This document shows positions 17,634 to 25,436 of a DNA stretch of 39,985 nt, in pieces (within the stretch, counting starts at the first letter, position 1; each line of letters starts with the position of its first letter). The translations under genes and the position numbers were made by a program. The notes beneath the pieces were generated by a model. The model did not search any database, was not told the origin of the DNA, and was given only the letters and a program-made list of their open reading frames with translations. The DNA lies in assembly GCA_022616275.1 (NCBI GenBank), contig JAKEFB010000025.1, positions 1 to 39,985 on the forward strand, in the 5' to 3' direction. This stretch comes from Chloroflexota bacterium (lineage in GTDB: Bacteria > Chloroflexota > Anaerolineae > Promineifilales > Promineifilaceae).

Positions 17634-19886
17634 ATGACAATTTTCCTTACTTCCACCTCCACCCGCCGCAAGGCGCTGTTGCAGCAGATTGGATTTCGCG
17701 AGCAAGAAGATTTCTTACAGGCCGACGTGCCGGTTAATTACGACTTCCATAAAGACAAACAAGAACTGAGCCTGGCCGAGGTAAAACAGAAGGTCGTCGA
17801 AGCTGCCCGGCTGAAAGTAACCAGGGCCGACGAAGCCAGGTTATTGCGAATTTACCACCAGCTTCCTCAGCAGACGGTCATCGTTGGGGCCGACACCGTC
17901 GTGTTTTTTGCCGGCCGGGTCCTGGACCGCCCTCTCCTGTTCAACCCATCTTTTGCCACGCCAGATCAGCTCAAACAGGGCAAGGAGGAGGCCAGGCGGA
18001 TGTTGTCTGCTTTGAAGGGCCAGGTCTTCCACGTCGTGACCGGGCTGGTCGTCGCCCAGGGGGACAATTTACAGCAGGAGCGCTCTTGCTGCGTGGTGAC
18101 TGAAGCAAAGATGAAGGAATTCAGCGACAACGACATCGAACGCTACATTCAAACCGGGGAGCCGCTCGATAAAGCGGGCGGCTTTGGCATCCAGGAGCGA
18201 GGTGTCATTCTATTTGAAAAGATAAAAGGGAGTTACAGTAACATCGTTGGGCTGCCGCTGGTTGCTTTTGTGGAACTCTTGCGCGATCCATTATTTGCCG
18301 GGCGAGTCCACTTCCGGCTGCACGACGCGGACACAGTGGACAACACGCCCGTTACTGAAGGTGTGCCTGAGTTAAGGGCCGTATCGGTTGGCGACATCAA
18401 CTACGACCTCGTCTACAGCAAGTTTCCGGTAGGCTTTTTTGCCAACCTTCGCCCTCCCGGCGAACACGTTCAGGGCCAACTATACCGGGGAACCGGGGGA
18501 ACGGCCGCTATTTTTGCCACGCGCGCCCGTGAGGTCGGCTTCAAACAATGCTCGGTTTTGGGCGTTATCGGCGGCGACGCTCTGGGCAAGTTTATTGAAC
18601 AGGAACTCCACCAGAAAGGAATCCGCACGCTGCTGCCGGCCGATTACAACCGGTTGACCGGCGTCACCCTGGTCTTGCGCGACCAGGGTGAGAAGGATAC
18701 CCTGATCACCCTGACCGATTCGCACCAGGCGCTTTCAGAAGACGACGTCAACATGGCCAGGGCTGAGATTGAGAAGGCGCACGTCGTCTTTATCTCCGGC
18801 TACTGTTTAAGCGATCCGGATCGGCGGAACGCGGCCCTGCGGGTCATGGAGCTATCTCAACGGGCAGGCGGGCTGGTCGTTCTGGATGTACACGTGGACA
18901 TGGACAAAGCGCTCGACTTCCAATCGTTTACGGCGATGGCCCATAACCGGGTTGACGTCATGGTGGCCGAGATAGCGACGGTGTTCGGTTGGCTCAACGT
19001 GGAAGGGCGACCAGAAGACGATTGGGCGTTTGTCAAAGAGAAAATAGCGCCTGCCTTGCAGCAACAATTCTCCACAGTTTTTTTGCGGACTTCGAGCTAT
19101 TCCCACGAAATCATCGCTTCGCCGGCCGGTATTTCCGGCCCGCACCTGTTAGACTATTCGCAGCGCCGGCCGGAAGAAAGGCTGGGTTACGGCGACGAGC
19201 GAACGGTGCAACACCTGTACGAGTTTATGTCCCCCCGGCTGTTGTTGGCTTCCAAATCTCCCCGGCGGCTGGAGCTTTTGCGGCAAATTGTGGCCGACAA
19301 TAAGATCGAGATATTGGTCAGCAAGCACCAGGAAGAGAGGCGCCCGGACGAGGCGCCTGAAGCGCGGGTGAAGCGCCTGGCCCTGGAAAAAGCACAGCGG
19401 GTCCTGGCCAGGCGGGGCGAGTTCAGCCCCAGCATTGAGATTGTCGTCGGGGCTGACACCGAAATTGTCGTGGACGGCGAGGCCATTGGCCAGCCGGCCA
19501 ACGACGCCGAAGCCCGGCAGTTGTTACAGCGCCTGTCAGGACGGACGCACAGGGCTTTAACGGGGCTGGCGCTGATCAGCGCCACCGGTGAAAAGGCAGT
19601 TATAGACTGCGTCTGTACCCACGTGAAGTTTAAGCAACTGTCCTCTGAGGAGATTGACCAGTACGTGATGTCAGGCGAGCCGATTGGCAAAGCAGGCGCC
19701 TATGGCATCCAGGGGAAGGGCGCTCTCTTCATTGAGGAAATAGCGGGCAGTTACAGCAACGTCGTCGGCCTACCGCTGGAACGCCTGTCTGAAATCCTGG
19801 ACCGGGAGTTTGGGCTACCCATCTGGAATATAGACAGGGTATCCAGTTGGCATTTCTCCCATCACGGCCGGAGGCATCATGAGTGA
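17634..19886 (+). CDS. Maf-PfkB-Maf fusion protein (nucleotide pyrophosphatase / kinase / pyrophosphatase)
   Basis: A 750-aa triple fusion. Residues about 1-215 are a Maf domain: the STSTRRKALL start motif, GADTVV with Asp87, HVVTGL, YIQTGEPLDKAGGFGIQ and GSYSNIVGLPL. Residues about 247-530 are a PfkB/ribokinase domain with GGT...NxA-type motif 1 (GTGGTAAIFATRAREVG), GGDALG and catalytic loop GYGD (518-521) in place of the usual GAGD. Residues about 532-730 are a second complete Maf domain (LLLASKSPRRLELL, GADTEI, YVMSGEPIGKAGAYGIQ, SYSNVVGLPL). Known Maf proteins hydrolyse dTTP, UTP or modified nucleoside triphosphates; PfkB enzymes phosphorylate sugars or nucleosides. It overlaps the next gene by 8 bp. 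The normal length of Maf is about 190-200 aa. Confidence 0.9.
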   Translation: MTIFLTSTSTRRKALLQQIGFREQEDFLQADVPVNYDFHKDKQELSLAEVKQKVVEAARLKVTRADEARLLRIYHQLPQQTVIVGADTVVFFAGRVLDRPLLFNPSFATPDQLKQGKEEARRMLSALKGQVFHVVTGLVVAQGDNLQQERSCCVVTEAKMKEFSDNDIERYIQTGEPLDKAGGFGIQERGVILFEKIKGSYSNIVGLPLVAFVELLRDPLFAGRVHFRLHDADTVDNTPVTEGVPELRAVSVGDINYDLVYSKFPVGFFANLRPPGEHVQGQLYRGTGGTAAIFATRAREVGFKQCSVLGVIGGDALGKFIEQELHQKGIRTLLPADYNRLTGVTLVLRDQGEKDTLITLTDSHQALSEDDVNMARAEIEKAHVVFISGYCLSDPDRRNAALRVMELSQRAGGLVVLDVHVDMDKALDFQSFTAMAHNRVDVMVAEIATVFGWLNVEGRPEDDWAFVKEKIAPALQQQFSTVFLRTSSYSHEIIASPAGISGPHLLDYSQRRPEERLGYGDERTVQHLYEFMSPRLLLASKSPRRLELLRQIVADNKIEILVSKHQEERRPDEAPEARVKRLALEKAQRVLARRGEFSPSIEIVVGADTEIVVDGEAIGQPANDAEARQLLQRLSGRTHRALTGLALISATGEKAVIDCVCTHVKFKQLSSEEIDQYVMSGEPIGKAGAYGIQGKGALFIEEIAGSYSNVVGLPLERLSEILDREFGLPIWNIDRVSSWHFSHHGRRHHE

Positions 19887-20784
19887 CGCTTATGACATGG
19901 TCGTCATGGGCGACGTCAACCTGGATTGGTACGGCCGCCAGTTGTTATCTTTTCCGTTTTCCGAGCTGGTGACCAACGGCGTGATTGAATGGATGCAGCT
20001 TGACGAAGTGCCAGGCGGGAGCGGGCTGAACTTTGCTCGCTTTGCCCAGGAGGCAGGCTACCGGCCGCTGCTGCTCGGTAAGATAGGGGGAGACCCGGCC
20101 GGCCGGTTCATTTACGAATGGCTCCAGCAATACGGCCTGGAGACAGGTATTTCTGCGGACACGCGATTCAGCACGGGCAAGGCTTTCATCGTCCGTGACC
20201 GGAATGACATTCGTTTCCTGGTGAACAATATACCCAACGCCAACAGTGAATTAACCGTTGAAGATGTCGAGCAATTTGCTGTGGTTTTGCGTTCGTGCCG
20301 GGTGTTGTACATCTCCGGTTACTGCCTGATGAACCCGGAAGCGCCGCGAACGAAGGCCGCGCTACGGGCTATGGAACTGGCCCGCGAAGGAGAGCAAGCC
20401 CACCTTGTCTTTGACATTGTGCCCCACCAGTTTCACAAAATTTACCGGCTGCATGAATTTCGCACGTTGACCGATGGGGTAGACGTTTTAATTTCCGAGG
20501 TGGCCACCATGCGCCGTTTTCTCCAGCTTGGCGATCCGGGCGAGGTGGTGACGCGAGCGATGGCTGAAGAGGTTGTGGAGCATTTTTCAAAGTTCTACAA
20601 TCGTCTCATATTACGGTACGGTCCGTCCGGCTGCGACGAACAGATTATCTGGGATAGCAAGAATAGAGAGTTGATCTGGCAGGAAACTGAACACCGTCTC
20701 CTCCAGGATAAACGAGGGTATGGAGATAAACTCGCCCTCCAGGTATTGAGAGATGTCTTTAGACTCGCGCCGGCGGGTTTATAG
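19879..20784 (+). CDS. PfkB-family carbohydrate/nucleoside kinase
   Basis: A 301-aa ribokinase-fold enzyme. Motif 1 is PGGSGLNFARFAQEAG (45-60), then GKIGGDPAGRF. The catalytic loop is GYGD (280-283) with catalytic Asp283, sharing the rare Tyr with the kinase domain of the upstream fusion. Both also carry ISGYCL and a VDVLISEVAT / VDVMVAEIAT segment, so they are paralogues of one subfamily. GGAGG (19870-19874) precedes ATG 19879, which overlaps the fusion gene by 8 bp. Its end overlaps the glycosidase gene by 32 bp. The substrate cannot be told from sequence; a nucleoside is attractive given the Maf domains. Confidence 0.85.
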   Translation: MSDAYDMVVMGDVNLDWYGRQLLSFPFSELVTNGVIEWMQLDEVPGGSGLNFARFAQEAGYRPLLLGKIGGDPAGRFIYEWLQQYGLETGISADTRFSTGKAFIVRDRNDIRFLVNNIPNANSELTVEDVEQFAVVLRSCRVLYISGYCLMNPEAPRTKAALRAMELAREGEQAHLVFDIVPHQFHKIYRLHEFRTLTDGVDVLISEVATMRRFLQLGDPGEVVTRAMAEEVVEHFSKFYNRLILRYGPSGCDEQIIWDSKNRELIWQETEHRLLQDKRGYGDKLALQVLRDVFRLAPAGL

Positions 20785-22132
20785 TTTTGGAAAATTACGC
20801 CGGTTGTTGCCCGGCCTGAATACAGCCCTGGCTTTCATTCTAGGCGCCGTTTTCTGGGCGGGGTATAGTTACCTGCGCCGGCTGCTAGGGCAACCGCTCC
20901 TGGGGGCTCTGTCCGTTTCCGGCGAGGTCAAGGAACACCTCAGCGTGGTGGACCAGGCCGTCTTGATCGCCTCGGCTAACGTGCGGGCGGTGATCGAGGA
21001 GCGGCAACTGCCGGACGGCCGGCGCAAATTGATTCTTGGCGCCGGGCTGCGCAACTTCCGCGAGCCGTGGGCCAGGGACTTTGGCTTCGCCAGCTTTGGC
21101 CTGGTGGAGCTGAACGAGGTCCGGGTAATTCGGGAAACTTTGGAAGTTTTTCTGCGATTCCAGACGGCCGAAGGTCAATTCCCAGTCAAGGTTTACTCCA
21201 CCGGGGTCATCAGCCGCTATCTGCATGCCCTGCTCGGCCGGCAGCAACCGACGGTCGCGCCGCTGCGGCCGAAGTACATGACCGGCCACAATACCGTTTC
21301 TCTGGACGGTAACGCGCTGCTGGTGATTGCTGCTCTCAATTACCTGAGACGTTTCCAGGACGACCCCTTTTGCCACACTCACTGGGGAGCGCTGAAGCAG
21401 GCGCTCCACTGGCTGGAGGAGCAGGCCCTGGAGGAAGATGGTCTGCTGCACCAGGGCCCGTACACCGATTGGGCCGACACCATTGCCCGCGCCGGCTGCA
21501 TCCACTACACCAATGTGTTGTACTGGAAGGCAATGAGTGACTTTGCCGCCGACGCCGTCAAGTACGGCTACGAGGAAGACCACCTCTATTTCCAGGCCAG
21601 AGCAGCCCAACTGAAACAGGCGATTAACGCCTATTTCTGGCGAGAAGCTCTTGGGTATTATCTGACCAGCCACCGCTTTGATATGCTCAACAGCGACGGT
21701 AACTTGCTGGCTATTGCCTGGGGACTGACCGATTCATCGCAGGCCGGCGCCATCCTGGATAAAATGGACGCCGATGGCCTGGCCGAGCCGGTGCCCACCC
21801 GGGTGACCAACCGGTTGTATGAATGGCAATATATTGCTCTGGAAAACCGGCTGGGTGGATTGCCCCACTACCACAGCTCGGCCGCCTGGCTCTGGTTGGG
21901 GGCCTGGCACGTCATTGCCCTGGCCCGCACCGGCCGGCTGGACGAGGCCCGCTGTATCCTGGAGCGTCTCTGCCACGTGGTGGTGCGCGACCGGGTAGTC
22001 CACGAGGTGTATGATACCCACGGCCGGCATCTGTCTACTTTCTGGTACACTTCAGAAGCGCCGTTGACCTGGAGCGCAGCCATGGTCGTCCACGCCGAGG
22101 CCGTGTTCCAGCGCGCCCAGGTGAAGCAATAA
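20753..22132 (+). CDS. Membrane-anchored six-hairpin glycosidase (GH100/amylo-1,6-glucosidase-like)
   Basis: A 459-aa protein. After a short basic stretch there is one hydrophobic segment (about 20-42, NTALAFILGAVFWAGY), then an (alpha/alpha)6-barrel-type domain. NFREPWARDFGFASFGL, TGHNTVSLDGNALL, GPYTDWADT and NSDGNLLAIAWG resemble GH100 neutral invertases and glycogen-debranching C-terminal domains. It should cleave a glycosidic bond in an oligosaccharide. The ATG at 20753 overlaps the kinase gene by 32 bp; TTG 20804 is a less likely later start. It may belong more to the following glycosyltransferase than to the NACHT operon. Confidence 0.78.
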   Translation: MSLDSRRRVYSFGKLRRLLPGLNTALAFILGAVFWAGYSYLRRLLGQPLLGALSVSGEVKEHLSVVDQAVLIASANVRAVIEERQLPDGRRKLILGAGLRNFREPWARDFGFASFGLVELNEVRVIRETLEVFLRFQTAEGQFPVKVYSTGVISRYLHALLGRQQPTVAPLRPKYMTGHNTVSLDGNALLVIAALNYLRRFQDDPFCHTHWGALKQALHWLEEQALEEDGLLHQGPYTDWADTIARAGCIHYTNVLYWKAMSDFAADAVKYGYEEDHLYFQARAAQLKQAINAYFWREALGYYLTSHRFDMLNSDGNLLAIAWGLTDSSQAGAILDKMDADGLAEPVPTRVTNRLYEWQYIALENRLGGLPHYHSSAAWLWLGAWHVIALARTGRLDEARCILERLCHVVVRDRVVHEVYDTHGRHLSTFWYTSEAPLTWSAAMVVHAEAVFQRAQVKQ

Positions 22133-22135
22133 GAG

Positions 22136-22183
22136 GTTATTAGTTATTGGTTATTGAAGGACCAATAACCAATAACCAATTAC
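22136..22183. repeat. Perfectly ordered inverted heptamer array (GTTATTG family)
   Basis: Three direct units (GTTATTA, GTTATTG, GTTATTG), a six-base spacer AAGGAC, and three inverted units (CAATAAC, CAATAAC, CAATTAC). It fills the whole space between the glycosidase stop and the next ATG, leaving no normal Shine-Dalgarno. Confidence 0.85.
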
Positions 22184-22189
22184 TAAAAC

Positions 22190-23458
22190 ATGAAAAGTCG
22201 CCTGCACATTGCCCTTTACAGCAACGCCTACCACCCGGTGATTAGCGGTGTGGTGCGGTCGGTGGCTGCTTTTCGCCAGGCACTCACGGCGATGGGGCAT
22301 AACGTCTTTGTCTTTGCCCAGGGGGCCACTGATTACGAAGATGAAGAGCCGTTTATTTTTCGTTACCCGGCGTTGGAGCTGCCTTTGACCCACAACATTC
22401 CCTTGCCGGTTCCTATTTCGGCCTTCATTGACCGGGTCATTCCCCACCTGAAGTTGGACGTCATTCACAGCCACCACCCGGCGTTATTGGGCCAGACGGC
22501 CGTCAACAAGGCGGAAGAACACCAGTTGCCGCTGGTTTTTACTTACCATACCCGTTACGAGGAATACAGCCATTATCTGCGTCTCCTGCCCCAGGAGTTG
22601 ATGAAGAAAGTGATTAAACGCTGGGTAGGGGATTATATGAGTCGCTGCCAGCACGTAGTCGTGCCGGCCGGCAGTATCCAACGCATGTTGCAAGAGGAGT
22701 ACGGCATTGTCGAGCGAGTGACGGTGCTTCCCACCGGTATTGACCTCACTCCTTTTCAGCGCGCCGACGGCCGGGCTGTCCGCCAGCAGCAGGGCTGGGG
22801 CCAGGACCGGGTGATTATCTCGGTCGGCCGCCTGGAGCCGGAGAAAAACTGGCCCACACTGATCACGGCCGTGGCCCGGGTGATGGCCAGCTACCCGGAT
22901 CTGCGGCTGGCGCTGCTGGGCGGCGGTGACGAGCGGCCAGAACTGGAGGCGCTGGCCGGCGAGCTGGGGGTGGCCGAACGGGTGTATTTCGCCGGTCCGA
23001 TACCGATGAGCCAGGTGCCGGCTTACCTTAAAGCAGCCGACCTCTTTTGCTTTGCTTCGATAACGGAGACTCAAGGGCTGGTGACGATGGAGGCGATGGC
23101 CGCTGGGTTGCCGGTCGTAGCCGTGCGGGCGACTGGAACGGCCGACGTGATCGAGGACGGCATAGATGGCTTGCTGGCCGATAACGACAGCGAGGCCCTG
23201 GCTGCGGCTTTGGGCCGTATCCTGGCTGACGACAACCTGGCTCAGGCCCTGCGGCAAGCGGCCGGGCGAAAGGTGGCTACGTTTGCCATCGAGAAACAGG
23301 CCCAAAAGCTGGCCGAGGTTTACCACCAGGCTATGGCCGATAAGGCAGCCGGCCACTCTGTCAGTGTGGACGTGGCGAAGCCTATCTTCACTTTTGACTG
23401 GCAGCAATGGCTCAGGCCGCCCGACGAATCAGACCGGGACGACGCTGTTGCGGCTTAG
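22190..23458 (+). CDS. Glycosyltransferase family 4
   Basis: A 422-aa GT-B retaining glycosyltransferase. The N-terminal acceptor domain has SNAYHPVISGVVRS and IHSHHPALLG; the C-terminal donor domain has VGRLEPEKNWPTLI and the E-x7-E motif Glu293/Glu301 (ETQGLVTME). The layout resembles diacylglycerol glucosyltransferases and PimB/mannosyl transferases, so a glycolipid product is possible. The start ATG 22190 follows an inverted heptamer repeat and no clear ribosome site is seen. The 3' end overlaps the extended 3' end of the convergent selenoprotein gene. Confidence 0.9.
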   Translation: MKSRLHIALYSNAYHPVISGVVRSVAAFRQALTAMGHNVFVFAQGATDYEDEEPFIFRYPALELPLTHNIPLPVPISAFIDRVIPHLKLDVIHSHHPALLGQTAVNKAEEHQLPLVFTYHTRYEEYSHYLRLLPQELMKKVIKRWVGDYMSRCQHVVVPAGSIQRMLQEEYGIVERVTVLPTGIDLTPFQRADGRAVRQQQGWGQDRVIISVGRLEPEKNWPTLITAVARVMASYPDLRLALLGGGDERPELEALAGELGVAERVYFAGPIPMSQVPAYLKAADLFCFASITETQGLVTMEAMAAGLPVVAVRATGTADVIEDGIDGLLADNDSEALAAALGRILADDNLAQALRQAAGRKVATFAIEKQAQKLAEVYHQAMADKAAGHSVSVDVAKPIFTFDWQQWLRPPDESDRDDAVAA

Positions 23459-24946
23459 CCGGCCAACCTGGCCAGCGGTAGGCTCCGCTCAGCAGAACCA
23501 ATCTTCGGTCAGGCGCGGTGGGGGAGCGGCCGGCCGGGCTGGGGGCGACCAGGCCGGCGCCGGCCGGCCGGCTACCTGGTAGGCCAGGCGCTCAACGGCG
23601 GCAAAGGTCTGGTAGGGATCAGCCTGGGGGTTGTTGGCGGCCGCCTGGGCGACGGTCGCTACCTGCTCCTGCAACTGGTCCATACATGCGTCGGGGTGAC
23701 GCCAGGCGTAGCCGAAGTTGGCCGACTCCAGCGGGCCGAAGAGGGAGATTGGAGATTGGAGATTGGAGATTAGAGATTGGTTCATCTCTAATCTCCAATC
23801 TCCAATCTCTGTTAATAGGGCGCTGCCCGGCGGAACAAGCAATCTCAGGGCCAGTTGCACGGCCGGCACGTGGGGAATGAGGCCACGGGTGCGAATCCAG
23901 GCCAGCATGGCCAGGTAATCGTCCAGCGTCGTCCAAGGGGTGAAGGCGACCCAGGTAGGCTGGACGGGTAGGTCAGCGGCTTCCAGGATTTCCAGGGCCA
24001 GGTCCAGGTCGGCGGCGGTATGGCCCTTCTCTAATCGAGCCAGGACTTCGTCGCTGAGGGACTCAAAGGCCGAGACGACAAAGGCTGCCCCCAACCGGCG
24101 CAGCTCAGGGAATACATGGCGCTTTTCCAGGATGTGTTCGACTTTGGTCGTGAAGTCAAAGGTGACTTCGGGGAACTCGGCGTGCAGGGCGCGGGCGATT
24201 TTCAGGACGTGGCCAGGGCCGTTGAGAAAATCGGGATCGCCAAAGGTAATGTGGCCGGCCCCGGCGGCCACCTGCTGGCGGATGTCGGCCAGGACCGTCT
24301 CGGCCGGGACGACGAAGAAGCGGCCGCCGTAAACGGGGACAATGGGGCAATGGCGGCAGGTGTGCAGGCAGCCCCGGCTGGCTTCGACGTAACCGGCGGC
24401 CACGTGGCGGCCGCCGTGGACAAAGTGGGCGTATTGGTCCAGCGCCGGCAGCGCCGCCCGGTTGGGCATGGGCAGCGCCAGACGCTCCAGGTGGGGATGG
24501 CCACGCCCGGCCAGCGTGGTTACGCCGGGCACGGCGCTGGCGTCCCCGCCGGCGGCCAGGGCCTGGACCAGGGCCAGCAACGGCGCTTCATACTCGCCAG
24601 CGATGACCGAATCGGCCAGTGGCCGGCCGGCCAGATCATCGTCGCCCAACAGGTAATCGGCGTTCAACCAGGCGTAGAGCCCGTAAAAGCAGAGGTGGGC
24701 CTGGGGATTGAGGGTGCGCACCCGGGCGGCGGCCTCGACCCCCAGACGAAGGGCGGTGTGCATGGGGACGGCAATGCCCACAAAAGACGCCTGGACTACG
24801 GCTTCTTCGGGGAAAGCCTCAATGGAGAGGTCCCGGCCCTCGGCTGGGAAACCGGCCTCTTGCAGGACGGTGAGCGGCCAAGCCAGGCTGAGCGGCTGGT
24901 GGCCCAGCTCGTAACAGGCCAGCAGGAGGATGCGGCCGGCGTTCAT
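23429..24946 (-). CDS. CUAEP-tail radical SAM selenoprotein with B12-binding-like domain
   Basis: The N-terminal part (about 1-150) resembles a cobalamin-binding fold, and the radical SAM core carries C193, C197 and C200 (CLHTCRHC). The frame meets a TGA at 23491-23489, but the codons around it read Trp-Phe-Cys-TGA-Ala-Glu-Pro, exactly the tail that names the CUAEP/CCAEP-tail radical SAM (seleno)protein family. I therefore read TGA as selenocysteine (residue 486) and extend to the next stop at 23431-23429 (505 aa). A hairpin follows at once (23450-23488). ATG 24946 overlaps the yggX stop (ATGA). An in-frame heptamer palindrome encodes about residues 379-402. The reaction is unknown. The extended 3' end overlaps the convergent GT4 gene by 30 bp. 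Confidence 0.85.
23450..23491 (-). promoter_or_regulatory. SECIS-like hairpin downstream of the selenocysteine TGA
   Basis: After the TGA (23491-23489) and 12 bases, a 7-bp stem GCUGGCC/GGCCGGC (one G-U pair) closes a five-base loop AGGUU at 23469-23465. Outer GCGG/CCGC pairing extends it. Bacterial SECIS elements lie directly after the UGA and present a GGU-type apical loop, as in E. coli fdhF; both features fit. Confidence 0.6.
23745..23809. repeat. Inverted GAGATTG heptamer array inside the radical SAM gene
   Basis: Five direct units (GAGATTG x3, GAGATTA, GAGATTG; 23745-23779) face three inverted units (TAATCTC, CAATCTC, CAATCTC; 23789-23809). It stays in frame and is translated as a polar segment (EIGDWRLEMNQSLISNLQS). 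The same heptamer occurs at 37633-37660. Confidence 0.85.
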
Positions 24947-25266
24947 TTTCGCGGCGCGCCTGGCCCCCCTTTACGAGCCGCCCCCTGAGGAATCCAATCT
25001 TCGGGCATTTGCCCACCCTGGCCGAAGAAAAATTCTTCCATCTGCTCGAAAAGAAACTCCTGGGCCTGGGGATCGGCCATGTTCAGACCATAATGGTTGA
25101 TCAGGATCGTGGACTGCTGCTGCCACATGCTCCAGGCCAGCTTCGAAATATTCTCGTAAATGCGCTGGCCCAACTCACCCGGAAAGGGCGGCCGCTCCAG
25201 GGCCGGCAACTCCTGGCCCACCTTGAGGCAGTTGACCAAAGTAATTGTTTTTTCAAATCTCGCCAT
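24943..25266 (-). CDS. yggX: YggX-family oxidative damage protection protein (Fe(II) trafficking)
   Basis: A 107-aa cytosolic protein of the YggX family, thought to protect Fe-S clusters and handle ferrous iron. The family blocks are clear: NCLKVGQELPALERPPFPGE, GQRIYENISKLAWSMW and INHYGLNMADPQAQEFLFEQ, with the conserved Cys13. It is slightly longer than E. coli YggX (about 91 aa) owing to a Gly/Pro-rich tail. It is translationally coupled (ATGA, 24943-24946) to the radical SAM selenoprotein, whose Fe-S cluster could profit from it. A good promoter lies at 25338-25365. Confidence 0.92.
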   Translation of the reverse strand: MARFEKTITLVNCLKVGQELPALERPPFPGELGQRIYENISKLAWSMWQQQSTILINHYGLNMADPQAQEFLFEQMEEFFFGQGGQMPEDWIPQGAARKGGPGAPRK

Positions 25267-25301
25267 TCATGGCCTCGCTTTTGTCGAGGTGGATAGAATC
25301 T

Positions 25302-25429
25302 GGTAATTAAGTAATTGGTAATTGTTTTATAGGTACGACTATAGTACCTTTCAGGGTAGTGTCAAGAGTATACTGAGAAGGTCTAAAAACCTCTCATAAA
25401 GAATTACTTAATTACCCAATTACCAATTA
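25302..25429. repeat. Inverted GGTAATT repeats flanking a promoter region
   Basis: A left arm of GGTAATT-type units (25302-25324) is mirrored by a right arm (25402-25429). The 77 bp between them hold the yggX promoter. The right arm ends seven bases before the ATG of the formyltransferase gene and leaves it without a Shine-Dalgarno. Confidence 0.75.
25338..25365 (-). promoter_or_regulatory. Sigma-70-type promoter of the yggX-radical SAM operon
   Basis: On the minus strand TTGACA (25365-25360), 16 bases, TATAGT (25343-25338). A palindrome GGTAC-N7-GTACC (25332-25348) covers the -10 and is a candidate operator. Confidence 0.6.
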
Positions 25430-25436
25430 TTGCCAT

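Noticed and set aside
22136-22183. Regular repeats considered as a CRISPR array
   Set aside because: Units are 7 bases without unique spacers and the second half is inverted; no cas gene is in the window.
23489-23491. TGA as an ordinary stop of the radical SAM gene
   Set aside because: The Cys before and Ala-Glu-Pro after the TGA match the named selenoprotein tail exactly, and a SECIS-like hairpin follows.
24116-24988. Plus-strand frame of 290 codons opposite the radical SAM gene
   Set aside because: Antisense of conserved coding sequence; repetitive Gly/Gln composition.
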